Below are positions 1 to 13,400 of a stretch of 64,000 nt of DNA, piece after piece; position 1 is the stretch's first letter; the number at the start of each line of letters is the position of its first letter. Under the pieces are notes generated by a model. The model had not been told where the DNA came from, ran no database searches, and saw nothing but the letters and a program-made list of their open reading frames with translations. The position numbers were made by a program, and so were the translations under genes. This DNA comes from Turritopsis dohrnii (taxonomy: Eukaryota > Cnidaria > Hydrozoa > Anthoathecata > Oceaniidae), in the NCBI GenBank assembly GCA_027922465.2, contig BQMF02000199.1:558001-622000 (forward strand), read 5' to 3'.

Positions 1-1030
1 TTTATACATTTATATATTTTGTTTATATATAGACTTTTTCTTTTCTGACCTTAAGAAAAAAGATTTCAGTGAAGAACAGCTAGAATACTTACTACTACTA
101 CTGCAACCATATTTAAGCAAACAAAAACAAAAGCCATAAATAGCTGGCAGAAAGGCATGCAGACAAAGCATCAAACATGGTCAATAGATACAATTTAGAC
201 AGCATAACCCGTTACCAACTTCCACAGCCATGAGAAATGAAAACGTTCATAGCTGTGGGACCATTTTTAATTGATCTGTAAATAAATAAATTAAATCAAA
301 TCTTCTTTGCTAACTTAAGAAATAATAAAAGCGCACGTTACCAAAACAAATTTCTCTAGTCTTCCTTTTCATACATATTAAACGAAAGAATTATTTTGAC
401 TGATATACTTAGATATCTATTCAAAGCTATAGTAATTAATCTTTCAAAACTAAATTAAACCCATTCTTTACTGTGTAAATAAACATCATTTTGTTCTGCA
501 TTTCTTCACTACACTTTCTTCTGTAAAGCGATATTTGATAACTAAAACGTAAACAAACATTTAATTTTACGTACACAGTCACCTGTTATTTTAGTAATCT
601 AAAACATTAAGCAATAAAAGTTTTATAAACATGCCTTATTCGTTCGATCGTTCTGCAGCCAATTTTTAAAAACGTCACTGGACTTCTTCAGTATATTTGA
701 TAACTAAAATAAATAAATGCTACATTCTAAAGAAACACGTAATAACCTACATTTGCACTACCTGTTCCTTTAATAATGTAAAATACAATAAAAGTTAACA
801 ATTAACAGTTTCATAGTAACAATATTTTCACATGTATAGAAACCTGTGTTTCTTCGTGAAATTCACAATGAAGAAATGAAAGCCGTTATAAACGATCAAA
901 ATTTTTGGAATTTGTCAGCCAATCAAAACAGTGCATTTTAAGAGTTTTCCTTTATTAGCCAATGAAAACGATCAGCAGTGGGGCTTCCCCATATGATAAT
1001 TGTAAAAAAAACCGCAGTCGCCTCAGCGTG
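1..1030. other. AT-rich non-coding stretch with an imperfect direct repeat
   Basis: No coding frame of any quality is visible on either strand. Two similar blocks at about 540-622 and 697-797 share their beginning (a TTTGATAACTAAAA-like start) and their end (ACAATAAAAGTT-like) and look like an old duplication of roughly 150 bp spacing. The right end of this stretch (from about 1000) already belongs to the Helitron 5' end that follows. Confidence 0.5.
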
Positions 1031-1142
1031 GTTTTACGATGGAAATGGAAAAAATAAGAAGGTTTTGACCGTGAAAAAAAGTAAATATATCACTCTCTAA
1101 AATAAAAGTGGGATGCACGATTGCGGATTAGTGTAAGTAGAT
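1000..1142 (-). mobile_element. Helitron 5' end, minus strand
   Basis: Read on the minus strand, the sequence begins with TC at 1142 (TCTACTTACACTAATCC) and continues with a block also found at the 5' ends of the Helitrons at 45154 and, more divergent, at 52100 (a CACTTTTATTTTAGAGAGTG-like stretch, then the ATATATTTA motif). Helitrons start with TC and have no terminal inverted repeats. The matching 3' end is not found in the window, so this is probably a fragment or its far end is too decayed to see. Confidence 0.55.
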
Positions 1143-1192
1143 ATCTTATTATAATAATCCGCAATTGTGTGTCACACTTTTATTTTAGACAG
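1096..1192. repeat. Palindrome made by two facing Helitron 5' ends
   Basis: A stem of about 35 bp (left arm 1096-1130, right arm about 1158-1192) with few mismatches surrounds a loop of about 27 bp. Both arms are copies of the same Helitron 5' end, one on each strand, with their TC starts only a couple of bases apart at 1142/1144. The palindrome would fold into a strong hairpin, but its origin is explained by two insertions facing away from one point. Confidence 0.65.
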
Positions 1193-2221
1193 TGTTTTGT
1201 TTTTGTTTTTTAATGTTCAACATCTTCTTAAACGTGGCCATAAAGCGGAAGTTCGACCATTGAAGAAACCCTCAAAATGCCTAATTTTCATCATCTGTTT
1301 TGATACGTGATCACCGTTTCGCCATTTTGATTGGTCGCCGAAATTGGAAAAACTATAGCAACGACGCTCGCTGGAAAAGTAAACAAATTAAGTTTTTTAT
1401 TCATTGCCATTACGCTTCAGAAATAATAGACAATACGTATAAACCATTCCATAGTCTATAAATCAATATCTATAGTTATCAATTAAGTCTGACCGTTAAT
1501 CAAGTTTACCAAAGCGAAAGAATTATGTAATGAGGTAATAATTATGTTTGTTTAATATTTTAAAGATGGCAAACTCCACGAAGGTTTTTCCAACCAAACC
1601 CAAAAGACTACCTATCATACAGTTAATCTAACAAGATCCGATCATTAAAGTTTGTGGTCAAAACATTGTTATTTACGTCTGTAATAAACAAGCAAAACTG
1701 TTGTAATTGCCTTGTTCTTTCAAACGCAAATAACAGACTTTTAACCATAACGATAGCATGATCGCATCTTGTTAGCTTAACGCACTCCTATGTAAGAACT
1801 TTTATATTTGCATTTATTCAGGTTCATTTGCTCCTTGCTGTAGAGTAGAGAGACAGAGTAGAAAGACAGGAAGTAGAAAGAAAGGTTTGTCACTTAAAAA
1901 CTTACATGTATAACTGTAATTCCGTTACGTGTTACACGTCAATTTTTTGCTGTCTCCTAGGTTACTTAGCTATCTGTTTGGTGTCATGTCTCCTTCAGTG
2001 TCTGTTAGGTTGTAGAAAGAAAGGTTTGTTTTCGCTTCCACCAGGTTTTGTTCTGTGCATTGTTCACTGGGGGAGTATATATTTATTTCTTCTATGTATT
2101 ATTGTTAGTGATTCTGTGCTGTTGTGATGTTTAATGTAAGAGGCACTAATATTATTCCTTGCTTCCAAGCAGTTTTTAGGAATGATCAGTTTGTTTTGCA
2201 GCCACCTGATCAGCAACAAAT

Positions 2222-3177
2222 GTGCTCTGTTATGAAAATGAGGATGTAGGTGAAACAAGGCGTAGACAGCTTCAGGCAAATAATATCCAACCATTATATG
2301 AAAATGAAAGACGTAGAATCAATGATGCTCAAAGGCGTGTTGAATATCGCCATGATGAAGAGCCAGTTGAAGGATTAGTCAGGCGGAATGAGAAGGCACA
2401 ACCGGGTATTCCTTCATCCTTTGGTCAATTATATATCTGTGATGGCATGGATGCATTCAATGAGAGAATGGCAAGACCAGAAAATCAAGGTTGTTCTCCC
2501 GAAGTCATGCAAACTTTGCAAGACATCATTTTAAAGGAGAGTCCATATGCAGCTGCTTACAAACACATGGGTGAGGTAGAAGCAGAGGAATTTCAACTTG
2601 TGAATGAACAAATCGTCATTCATCTGAGGTAAATGGAATGTATGGAGATAAATACTTAAAAATTTTTGAACCTAAAATTTATAGATCTTTGATATTGTTT
2701 TCCAGGTTAGAATGCACTTGGGAAGTGGTAGTGACCGGCGTCGATATAATCTAGCTCACCATGATGAAGTAACTGGTGTTTTTGTTGGTGAAGATGGTGC
2801 ACCACCATTGGCTCAGGACATCGTTGTTTACCCTCGAGACAGACCTAATCTGTATCTTAGTCTAATCTTAGCCTAATCTGGATCCAATGGTTTATCCTAT
2901 ATTTTTTCCAAGAGGAGAGTTAGGTTGGAGTTCTGACGTTCCTCATGTAACAGAATATGCGGTAGGTCAGCTAGGTCGCACGACCATGCCGCAATATTAT
3001 ACATTAAGGTTTGCATTTAGAGATACTTTTAGCCCCATATTAAAAGGTAACAGATTTCTTCAACAATATGCTGTAGATTATTACTGCAAAGTTGAATCTG
3101 ACCGTCTTAATTATGTTCGTCAAAACCAGGGCAATTTCCGTGTTGAGCAATATTTGTTCTCAATTCACATTTTGTAA
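2222..3177 (+). pseudogene. Helitron Rep N-terminal region (truncated)
   Basis: Helitron Rep/helicase proteins nick and rejoin DNA during rolling-circle transposition. The first segment (2222-2629) has the basic, arginine-rich N-terminal region and an AAYKHMGEVEAEE stretch. A clean intron (2630-2704, gtaaat...ttttccag) joins it in frame to VRMHLGSGSDRRRYNLA, followed by the hallmark DPMVYPIFFPRGELGW and QQYAVDYYCKVE stretches of the Helitron_like_N domain. A short tandem duplication near 2855-2880 adds stops and a frameshift. The frame ends at 3177, before the HUH nuclease tyrosines and the helicase, so only the front of the protein remains. Upstream sequence to about 2129 may hold another decayed exon. 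Confidence 0.8.
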
Positions 3178-3317
3178 TGTTATTCAATGTTTGCTTTTGT
3201 GTTCTGTATTATGTATTGCTTTTTTTTACACTAAAGTTACTTCTATTTTGTGTATACGCTATTATACTAGTTTGCTGTATTGCCATTTGTTTCTGCATTA
3301 AATCTTCTGCATGTAAA

Positions 3318-3635
3318 AACATGATTTTGGTCTAAAACAGGGCATTTTAAGTGTTGCAATGTTTGTTTCACATCTCCAGGGTAAAAAATAAGTTTTCGAA
3401 ACCTTTATTCGGTTCAGTTCCAGTGATACACATATGCATTAATACGCATTATTATAATAGTGGGATGTTGGATTATTTGGTTTATAGGCTTGCATTAGTT
3501 TTATTATGATTTGTTTTACGTAGGAGTTACTTTGCATTTTCTGTTGATCAAAAAAATAGTTTTCGGTCAATAGTAGAGCGTTTTAAGTGTTGCAATGTTT
3601 GTTTATAATTCCCGTCTCCAGGGTAAAAATTTTCA
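3318..3635. repeat. Direct repeat pair in Helitron interior
   Basis: Two copies of about 65-80 bp (about 3323-3387 and 3555-3634) share TTTTAAGTGTTGCAATGTTT and the CTCCAGGGTAAAAA block. They lie where the rest of the Rep gene should be, so the missing part seems to have been replaced by non-coding repeat sequence. No coding potential is seen from 3180 to 3700. Confidence 0.6.
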
Positions 3636-3699
3636 TTATGATTAGGTAAATAGTTGGTATATATTTAATTGACTAATCCTCTCTCTCGATTCAACTCAC

Positions 3700-4445
3700 A
3701 TTGACTAAAACTGGTAAAAATTATTACCAGTTATATTCAATACTCTACAACATGGGCAAACTTATCATTGCCAAATCTTCATGTTATTTTTCGTGAACTG
3801 GACGCATGCTGGACATGGTTTGATGTTAGATTTTTCATCACAGGAACCATAAAAATTCCTGTGCCATCTAATATGATACGTGTTGTAGGATATTCATGAA
3901 ATTGTTTTGCATATATTTTCTGATCATGCTTTGAGGTGGATATGGAACCAGTGGAGAAAGTTCATGGTAAAGAAAGTTGATCCAAGTTGTGAAATTCTTT
4001 GACACATGTGCAGTAGAAATGTTAAAACGGTCGGCAAGTTCTTCAACAAATAAACCAACTTTTAACCTTACAAGCACTATAAAAAAACTCATCTAACAAA
4101 GACAGTGATCTTTTGCGCCCTGGTTTTGACTTAACAGTTTCAGTTTGATATTTCAGCTCACCAGTGCTTTTTTCAACTGATTTTTGTCCATTCCAGTAAC
4201 GAATACGATATAACGAATACGATACACGATACTTTGGCTCAAAGTATGTAAATACAGAAAGAAGTGATTGGTAAATTGGGAAGCCAGTGTAAAATTTTAT
4301 CGCTGATGGATCATCTTTAATTCGTTCTAAATTAAATGCATTATTTTTGTATTTTGATATTTATTCACTCATTTGAACAATTCTAGTTTTTGATTGTGAA
4401 ATTTGCTCATGAAGTGGATCAATTTTTTTCTCCATCTGTGTCTGA
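3700..4445 (-). pseudogene. THAP-type DDE_Tnp_4 transposase, C-terminal half
   Basis: Minus-strand reading gives the central part of a PIF/Harbinger-related DDE_Tnp_4 transposase: a coiled linker, the KFYTGFP motif, a basic KPGRKRSLSLLDEFF stretch, the helix-turn-helix (LFVEELADRFNISTAHVSKNF), and then YPTTRIILDGTGIFM, which holds the first catalytic aspartate. The frame is broken by several stops and shifts and ends at about 3740, where Helitron-derived sequence begins, so the second and third catalytic residues are missing. The matching N-terminal half (THAP domain and start of the same coiled linker) is at 18254-18985 on the same strand. I infer that both were one gene before the retroelement inserted. 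Confidence 0.75.
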
Positions 4446-7400
4446 AGCATATACCACTACCACTACCACTCGTGTCGTTTTACTGCAATCCCGACATCGC
4501 GGCAACAGGAACCGATGTCCCTCTCTTCGTGCTCGTCGTGACGTCGTCGTTTTCTTCCTTTCTGTTTCATCACGTGCTACTTCTCGTTTCTTTACCAGCA
4601 TATGATGTTCGTGCAACTTTTTCCCAATTATCAATATCGATCGAGCTCCAGCGAGGCAAGCAATCGTTAAGGTAATCAGTCGTGAAATCCTTGTTCCCCT
4701 CTCCGTCATAGTACCTAGCAGATGCAATACTTCTACTATGATGGGGGAAAGAATGGCAGCAATCGTCAAACCTGCTTCACCGCTTAACATTATGTTCCGA
4801 ATTGTCCATTGTCCGCACATCATTCTCTTCTTCACTGAGGATTGAAAATCCCTTATGAGATAGATAGATCCCATAGCATCATTTACTCTCTTACTTACCA
4901 CACGTAATACCACTATTGTGATGAGGAACCCGAAGTACCCAATCCAAGCTAGACTGATGATACTTATTTCGGATTTCGTTAACTCAGCTTTCCGACACAC
5001 TAAAATAGTAAGGATGAGGAAACACAGCGTTATTAATAACAATGTTACCGCTCCTCCAATAATAATCCATTTCTTCTTGGCTTTCGGACCCATGTCCTTT
5101 ATCATCATAACAGTTTCAGCTTCTTCTGCTTCCGTCGTTGTTCCAGTGATACGCATGCGTCGTCTCTTGTTCCTCTCTAGAGTGCACATGCAGTATATAA
5201 TTCCACCAATCACCAATAATGATAGCAAACCAATTCCACCGTAGATCACGAATTTACTGATTTTGTCCCAAATACTTCCAACTGTATCACCAACTTTGTC
5301 AATAACTTCCGTCACTTTATTTGTTACGTATTCTATCCCTTTCTTAACGGCATTTACTCCTTTTTTCCATAATTCTTCAATCTCTCCACCAAGCTTGTTG
5401 AAGAATCTTCCGACAGCGCCCCATCCGCCGGACTCTTTTAACTGTCGTGCTAAGGCGTCTACTCGTCTCCGCAATTCGATAATGGATTCAATAATGGTGT
5501 CTACTAATATTACCACATTCTCTTTGAATTCCCAGACCTTAACAGTTAGGTCTTTAATATTTTCCGCATTTATTTCCGTCTGTACTCCAAATTTCCATAC
5601 CATCATGGTTAGTTCGTAGATTACTTGTGATGATAACAGCATTCTGTCAAATTTTGCCTGTTCATATCGTGATACTTCCACTAGTCGTTTTCGTGATATC
5701 AGTGTAAAGTTTTCGCCTACCAAATTCGTGCTGTCATTAAGACTGATTTGGTAATCGTGAGAATATACATAAGTCTTTCCTTGATATGTAAACTCGTACA
5801 CGTTTCCCAGAGGCTGTTCCACTTCCCAAGGAATTACTTCATGGTTAATTGGATCAATCTTCTTGAAACCACTCAAGTCCCAAGTTAATTCGATTACCCC
5901 TGACCTATGTCCATAGATCAAGTTAACGGCATACCTCTGTACTTCGTCATAAGTCACGCCTTCCTTCTCAGTTAGTGTGCTTAATATTTTTAGAATGGCA
6001 ATACTAGCATTCAATTTTTCTTCCATGGTAGCATTCGTCTGATTGTCCTGACTCACACCAGTACGATATAAAACAGCAGCTTCTGCTTTCTTGTTCCATT
6101 TAAGTTTCAAAATCTTCTGTTTCCGTTGGTTTTTCCATATAATAGGTATCACCTTTTCGGGTAACAATCGTATCGTCCGATTAGTGATTACCGTATAATT
6201 GTCCTTAACTGGAGTGCACTTGTATTCCAGTAGAAAATTCTTGGTATATTCTACTTTTACTCTTCCGACTCGTTGGCTCACATATTCTTGTTTGCGTGGT
6301 TCCTTGATCTGAATATTAGGGGGTTGAAGAGCTAAGCTTCGTATTACCCCAATATCCTCCCTAATACCAAGTGATTTTAATGTCCAGTTACTTGACAGTG
6401 GAGTGATGTCAAATAAATAAATATCACCATCTTGGGTTAATACATAGCTGTTGTCTATATATGTCACCACAGCTTGTTTCTTAGCATGCCCGTTTCCATC
6501 TTTGACTGAAATCTGACCCCTCTGGACGATCCCAGTTATTAGTCTGAAGTCTGTGATCTTTGTTCGATCACGTGGCAGTTTGACATGTCGAGTCACAAGA
6601 TATTCCCCATGACTATTAGTCAGATAATATACTTCATTAGCATCTGTTGTCCCGATACATACCACTCTATTACATTTTTCATGCAGCATAACCTGTCTAA
6701 TTGCTGGAGTTACCTTATGAACCCTATTGGTTATTTCATAAAGCATCCATCCATACACCAGTCCTTCCTGAGAAACTATATTCGCTATATCCTTCAGCAA
6801 CTTGTACCCCAAACCAGGATATATGGCTTGTATTCCACGAAAGAGATCATAAGGGACTAAGGTCTTTATTAGCACGTAGACCCTTGCTTCTTCCCTTGTT
6901 ATCTTTGGCATTATGATCACGTTTACTCCAGGAGCATCCTTTTGTTGTCTGGCAGCTAAGTTTATCTGTTTATTGTCAATTTGATAAGTCCACATATCTA
7001 CTCCCGTTGGTTCCACTTTCATTCCCAAGATTGGTACTTTTAGATCTTGTTTGAGTGAGTAATACATTGAATCTTTCTTTTCCTTATGCAAGCAATAAGC
7101 AGTTGCTTGTATTGCTGGTGACCAATTGGTTAAAGGTTTCTGCCATCCGTTACTTCCGCTCCATTTTACATTTCCGTACATCTGACTTAAATCGCCGCAG
7201 CGCACTCTTACTCCTCCCGTGTGGCATACGTTAATTCCTTCTCCCACAGTCAATTCCATCAAGTGTCTTGACCAGTCTGAGTATTCCTTTTCTACCAAAA
7301 CTAATCTGTATTGGTAAGTGCTTAATATAACCATTCCCACTAGATTGGACATGTACATTTTGTATACTGGTGCTGAACTGTTTCTCCGGATAAAATCCAT

Positions 7401-10400
7401 TACCTCTGCTGACTTATATGCCGGTAGCCGATATACATATTTGTGTCCTGACCGTATCTTTTCTAAACATTTTTCGAACTTTTCATCTTGTTTTCCTTTG
7501 AAACTATTATCTACAATAAATCCCGTTTTCCCCTCATGCAAGGTTCTTATAATTTTATCGGTCCATTTTCCGTGATCGCTTGTTTCGGCATATTTCCACT
7601 TCCAAGCGTGAGCTTTAACAAAGGGACCTTTATATTCATAAGCTAGTTTACGATAAGTTCTAGGTACACGTTGTCCTATCTGAGTGACCTTTATGGGAGC
7701 TTTTGCGCATTCCCACAAGGTGTTGTGATCACCGTATCTTTGGTCGAACATACTTATTTCAAGTCCATCTAGAAATTCCTCTGGTAATTTCAACCAGATA
7801 CCATTTCCTTTCCAATGAAGCGTCAATCCTAATGATTGTAGTATGATTCTTGCTGAGTCATCATTATCACAGCTGACACTAATATTCGTTCCTTTTTTGA
7901 AACATTCTATTCTTCGAGGTGGTAACCACACTGGCGAGTGGGTTCCTTCCTTCTTCAAGAAATGCTTGAAATAACCTTCAGTTATCTTTATTTCCATAGT
8001 CCAATCCTCATAATCATACATTATTTTCTTGGCTCGATTTTCCTTTACAGTTTCTATCACCATTATTGGTTTACTACTAGTCGATTGAAAGGTTCCCTTT
8101 TTAGAACTCTTCATTGTGCCATTTTCATTTTGACATTCGATCTGTATATTTCCATAACGTCCATCTGTAGCTACTTTCTGTCCTTCTCGTAGTAGAAATA
8201 ACTTATAAGCACCCTTATATTGGACTAGCGTCTCATCCACTTGTATTTTCTTTATTAATTGTTGATTATTCAGATCTTCCAACCAGCATAACTGGTACCG
8301 TATGTTGGAATCTATGTTCAATTCTGTTGGATTATTAAACTGTATTGTGTATAATACCGTTGCTTGGCTACATGTCGAATCACAGCTATTCATGGCCTTT
8401 TCTTCTAAGTAAGCATTTTCTTCAATACTTCTAGGGAATCTATGCTTCGGAGGCGGTTGACACATGGTCTTAGTCACTGTCTCCGTATGCACTATGGTCC
8501 TTGTCTGGTTTACTTCCATTGTTTGGTTTATTACCATGGTTCTAGTTGAGTTGACATACTGAGTCATAGTCATGTTAATTGTATGGCTCATTGTGACATT
8601 TATTGTTTGCGTCATATTGACCTTTACTGTTTCCTCAATTACCGATGTTACATTTACAGTCGCATTTATCCTTATATCTTCCATTTTCTGTTTATGTGAC
8701 CAGAAACAATTCCTTTCACATCGTAAGTATTCATTTTTGATACAAGACATTTTCTCTTCTTCCGTTGCACAGTCACCCATATCATACAATGTACATCCTT
8801 TTATTCGTTTATAAGGTTTTCCTTCACATTTATTCCCACTCATGAATATGATACCATACCATTGTTCTATTACTGCTATTGTGCTTTCCTGAGGTCCTAT
8901 TGCATATTTTAGTGTCATTTCCCCTGGGACTACGATAGTTGCATTACCAATTTTCCACTTAGTCGCTGAGTACTCATCCCATGTTCTATCAAACGATTTT
9001 CCTCTATTTCCATTCATTACATTTACGTATCCCTTAGTTTGGTTCTCTAAATTTCTTTTCAGTTGCTCCATTTTTACAAACGGCATAACTTCCCATATTT
9101 CCTTCAAGACCTTTTCAGGGATACTGCTTATGTTGTCTGAGATATATACGTCAGGGATGACTGCCATATATCTAGTGTTACTTAGCGTGTGAGTAACGTC
9201 ATTCCATGTTTGACCTTTGTATTTATGTAAATAGATTCGGTTCTTATTAGTGTAACCATCCCATGCTGAAATATTATATTCAACTCCTGTATATTTCTTC
9301 TGCATGCGACACGTTGTTGTAGTAAATAAATCCTTTATTACTCCTTCCGTACTTGTTTCACTCATTGTCCATACCCATGTTCCGTTCCATGGTTCTAGTT
9401 GCATATGACTCCAATGTCTTAGCCATGTCATCATACGACATAAGTAGGTCACATGAATTAAATTGTCAACATTTCCTCCAATTGCATTTGTTGGTACTGT
9501 AAAACCTCGGAATTTCTTTTGGTCTCCTTGTTTAGCAAATCTGTATGCTTGACTTCCTTCAGCTGAAGGGAACGTTGCTGATAGGGCTGTCATCATTGTC
9601 AGCCATTTTGCTAAATTGGAACTACCATTGTTTTTACTTGCTCTGTCCTTCTTTCTCTCTTCCTCTTTTTCCTTTGCCTTTCTTTCTCCTTGTTGTTTAA
9701 TCTGCTTCATCATTTCTATCTTTGCTGATTTCTGCGCTTCATGTTTCTGATCACTCAATCTAACGTTAGCTGGATCATCCTCATCACTGTTCAAGGTAGC
9801 CGCTGTTGCGACTCCGTTAGCGGAAGCGTGTCCCCCCTCCCCTAGCACAAGGCTACCTGGAGGAATACGGTGGGGAAGCACGACCTTAAGCTTATTTTGA
9901 GTAGGCAGGGTTTGCGTAACCATAGCTACTTCTCCAGTAACAGCAGTAGCATCAGAAGAGACAACAGGCGTGGTGACAACCTGCACCTCTCTATCCGCCT
10001 GATATTCATCAAAAGGATGTCGGTAAGACAGGCGGCCAAGCAAAACCAAGAGGCGACCAGCGCTAATCTTGAATTGCTTAGAGCCTTTATTCCTAACTAC
10101 TAATTTAACTGTGTCCCCTTCCTGGAACACTAATACTGGGACTTGCAGTTGCGGGGCCTTTTCAATGAGAATACCAGGTACATAAAGCTGTAAAGGACCT
10201 TGTTTCAACACAAGACCCATATCAATAGTAACCCCCATATGAGGGCCAAGCACAATATCCTCAGGGCTTCTTAACTCATACATAGACGAATGTTCCCGCA
10301 ATAGAGGCCATTGTCCATGGTTCTGACGTGTAAACATCAATCTAGCCGGATGATTAGCATCCTCTACGTCATCAACCAGTTGATCATCGAATTCGATAAG

Positions 10401-13400
10401 TCGTTGAAGGGTGACTGGCGGAGCTTCAGTTATCTGAGACGGTTCAGGGCGTATCCACATTACTCTTCCAATTGTCTCCTTACCCAACGGAGGGTTTCCC
10501 TCTCCGAGTTTCCATCGAGATAACCAATCTGCCAACACCGTTTGTTGTCCAGGGACATAAACTAACGTAAGTCCATGTCGCAAAGCAATTCTGTCGTAAA
10601 TCCTCGCTCGTCGACCATACAACAGAACAGTCTTCATTTTATGATTATTTAATAATCCAAGGAGGGCTTGGTGATCCGTGGCAACCGTTACCATGGACCA
10701 ATCCACAAGCCAGTACAGCTTTGAATAGGCAAGATCTATTGCCATCAATTCCCTATCCAAAGTTGAATATCCTGTAGTAGTTTTTGTAAACACTTGACTT
10801 TCCATTGCAATCAATTTTCCTTCTTGAAAGGCTGCAAAACCTGCGCCTAAGTCCGACGCGTCAGTGTAAATAATGGTTGGTTTAGTGGGGTCTGGCAGAG
10901 CCAGAGCACCTGCATTGTATATTTCATTAAGGATCTCCTTTGTGACGTCCAAATCTGCTTGAGTCAGAGCTGGATCTTTGCATTCTTTCTTTGTTTTCTC
11001 ACGGATATCTTCAGTCTTACCTATGAAGTCGCGTACGAATCCACGGTAGAAGTTGAGAGCGCCCAATAAACGTCTAGCGGGCGTGTGGGCTGTAGGGTTT
11101 TTAACGTGCTTTTTGAATATATCACTGAAAATATCCTGCACATTATTCCATAACTTATCTAGCAATTCCTTTCCTACACTGCGTCCTTCAGCACTTATGT
11201 CGAAACCAAGGAATTCGACATTCATGGCTCCAAACGTGCATTTATATGGTTGAATGACAAAGCCATTCTCCCATAACCATTCTAACAGACTGTCAACGTC
11301 CTCCTTACACTTCTTTATATCGTGTGTTCCACCAATAAGGTCGTCTACGAAATTGAATACACTGTCATCCACACGACCTAACCTTTTTCCCAACTCGATA
11401 GTATATCGCACCTCAGGATGAAACCATCCTGGGCTGTTTTTGAATCCCTGTGGGATTCCTGTCGGTTGAAAAGTACCATAGGGTGTTGTAAAGGCAGCAA
11501 GGGCCTGGGATTCCTCATCCAGTGGGAAAAGGAAATATCCATCCCTTAAATCAATCGTATACAAAATCTCCCCGCAATCCTTTAAATTCTTGAGGACGTC
11601 CATTAACCCCGGAACAGTGTCCGCAACGTCTTCTATTACCAAGTTTAAATATCTGTAATCAATAACCAACCTTCCCTGCTTTTCACCGTTAGGGCCTGGC
11701 TTTTTATAAGCAACAAAGGCTGGGCTTGCATTTTCTGACTTACTCCATACAATGTACCCTAGTTCCAATAATCTACTGATTTCTCCCTTCATCAATATTC
11801 CATTTTCCGTGGCGATTCGGTAAGGTTGGAACTTAGGGGGAGTCATTCCTGGTTTCATATGTATTTTAGCTGGAGGAAACTTTGGTTTGTTAGGATTTTT
11901 CTCGAACCTTTGTTTCCATTTCTGTTTCCATTCGTCAGTAAAGTATTTATCCGCCTCAGGATGCATTCGACGTCCTTGAGGTTTTGAATTATGGAAGAGT
12001 TGTTCCGCTAGAGGAGCAGGATCCTGGTGAAACATCGTTAGCTTATCATTATCCTGATTACCAGTTTCGTTCTTCCGTTCAGTGGGCTCTTGTCTTTCAT
12101 CAATCCTGTGTACCATGCGTATCATGTCACTAGGGATTGTAAGAGCTTCCATGATTCCGTTTCCCATATTTTGATATAAGGTCCATCCTTCTGGATCTGG
12201 CATGGGGGCAATCAAGGTGGACTCCATCAAGTCTTGTCCGAATATTATGACAGGCATATCATAAGGTAGGACTGAAATAGCATCTAAACTGAATGGTACA
12301 CCACAAATATTACCTGACAACTGCATATCTCCAAGGAGGACCAAGTCTGTCCCCGACACATCCTTCAGAGTTTTCTGTGACTGTCTTCCTTTTTCAAATC
12401 CTAAGACAATGGCTTGTTCTTCACCAATAACGGAATGGTCTGCCCCAGTATCAAACAATACAGGGTATTTAATAATGCCATCATTCGTTTCAAAGTTTAC
12501 AAGGATTACCGGTTTGTCTTGTATTCCTTTCACTGGGTCACCAACTTGTCTCACACCACTTGGTAATCCCTTGATTAGTCTTACATATCCACATTCACTT
12601 GATGCATGTCCTTCCCCACACACTTCACACTTTAGAAAGGTCGTAGAACTGTTACTGTTTTCCTTCATGTAATTCATTGCTTTTACCATGTTGATGGTGT
12701 CCTTACTCGGCCCATTGTTCACCTTAGGTTCTCGTTCTATTGATCCCTGATTCCTAGGTTGGAACGGAGCTCGAGGTTGAGGACAATCTCGAGCCATATG
12801 GCCCGTTCCATTACAGTTGTAACAGTTAATGGTTCTAGGAGGTCCATTGTTAAACCCTCCCCTATTTCCATAACTTCCTCTTCCACGACCTCTTCCTCGG
12901 CCGCTATTATTCATCTGTTCCTGTAAGGCCCAACATCGATCCATAGTGTGATTTGATTTTCCGCAAAAATCACACACATTTCCATTACTTTCTTTCTTGA
13001 CATGTACACTAGAATAACCATCAGGGTTTTTGGACTCGCCATTATTATTAGTTGTCATACCTTTAGCAGAATTGTGACTATAACACTCTTCAGTGTTATG
13101 ACTTCGGTTTTTGCACCATTTACACCAAACTGAATTTCGTCCTCTATTATTACCATAAGGTTTATCATCATTAACATTGCTTTCCTTTTTCTCATTTTCC
13201 TTGTTACCTTTCTTTGTGATACTGTATAAGGTTCCGCTGCTGTCAATCCATTCACAGTATGTGATAAATTCTTGAAAGGACATTACTCTAACGGCCTCCT
13301 GCTGATCTACCGAGGCTTGTAAAGCCTTGGGCAAACCCAGGGTCATCAGTTCCTTTAGTTCTGTTTCTCCAAGTCCTGCGTTCAAGCCCATGTTTTCCAT

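Larger units (their letters stand above)
1144..3812 (+). mobile_element. Deleted Helitron with partial Rep gene
   Basis: The plus-strand TC start at 1144 is followed by a Rep-type coding region (2129-3177). At about 3742-3812 there is a block (ctctacaacatggg... then acgcatgctgga) that matches the 3' region of other Helitrons here, such as 28048-28112. The end is blunt against the THAP/DDE transposase fragment, and the usual 3' hairpin and CTAG are not intact. The helicase part of the RepHel protein is missing, so this copy cannot move by itself. That the start and end belong to one element is inference. Confidence 0.5.

Noticed and set aside
1906..2127. A small hydrophobic protein (73 codons)
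   Set aside because: No conserved motif, no good start context; it lies in the non-coding 5' part of the Helitron.
4450..4480. Short (CCACTA)n tract at the left border of the retroelement as a possible 3' LTR remnant
   Set aside because: It is a simple repeat of about 20 bp that lies within the reading frame and does not match the 5' leader.
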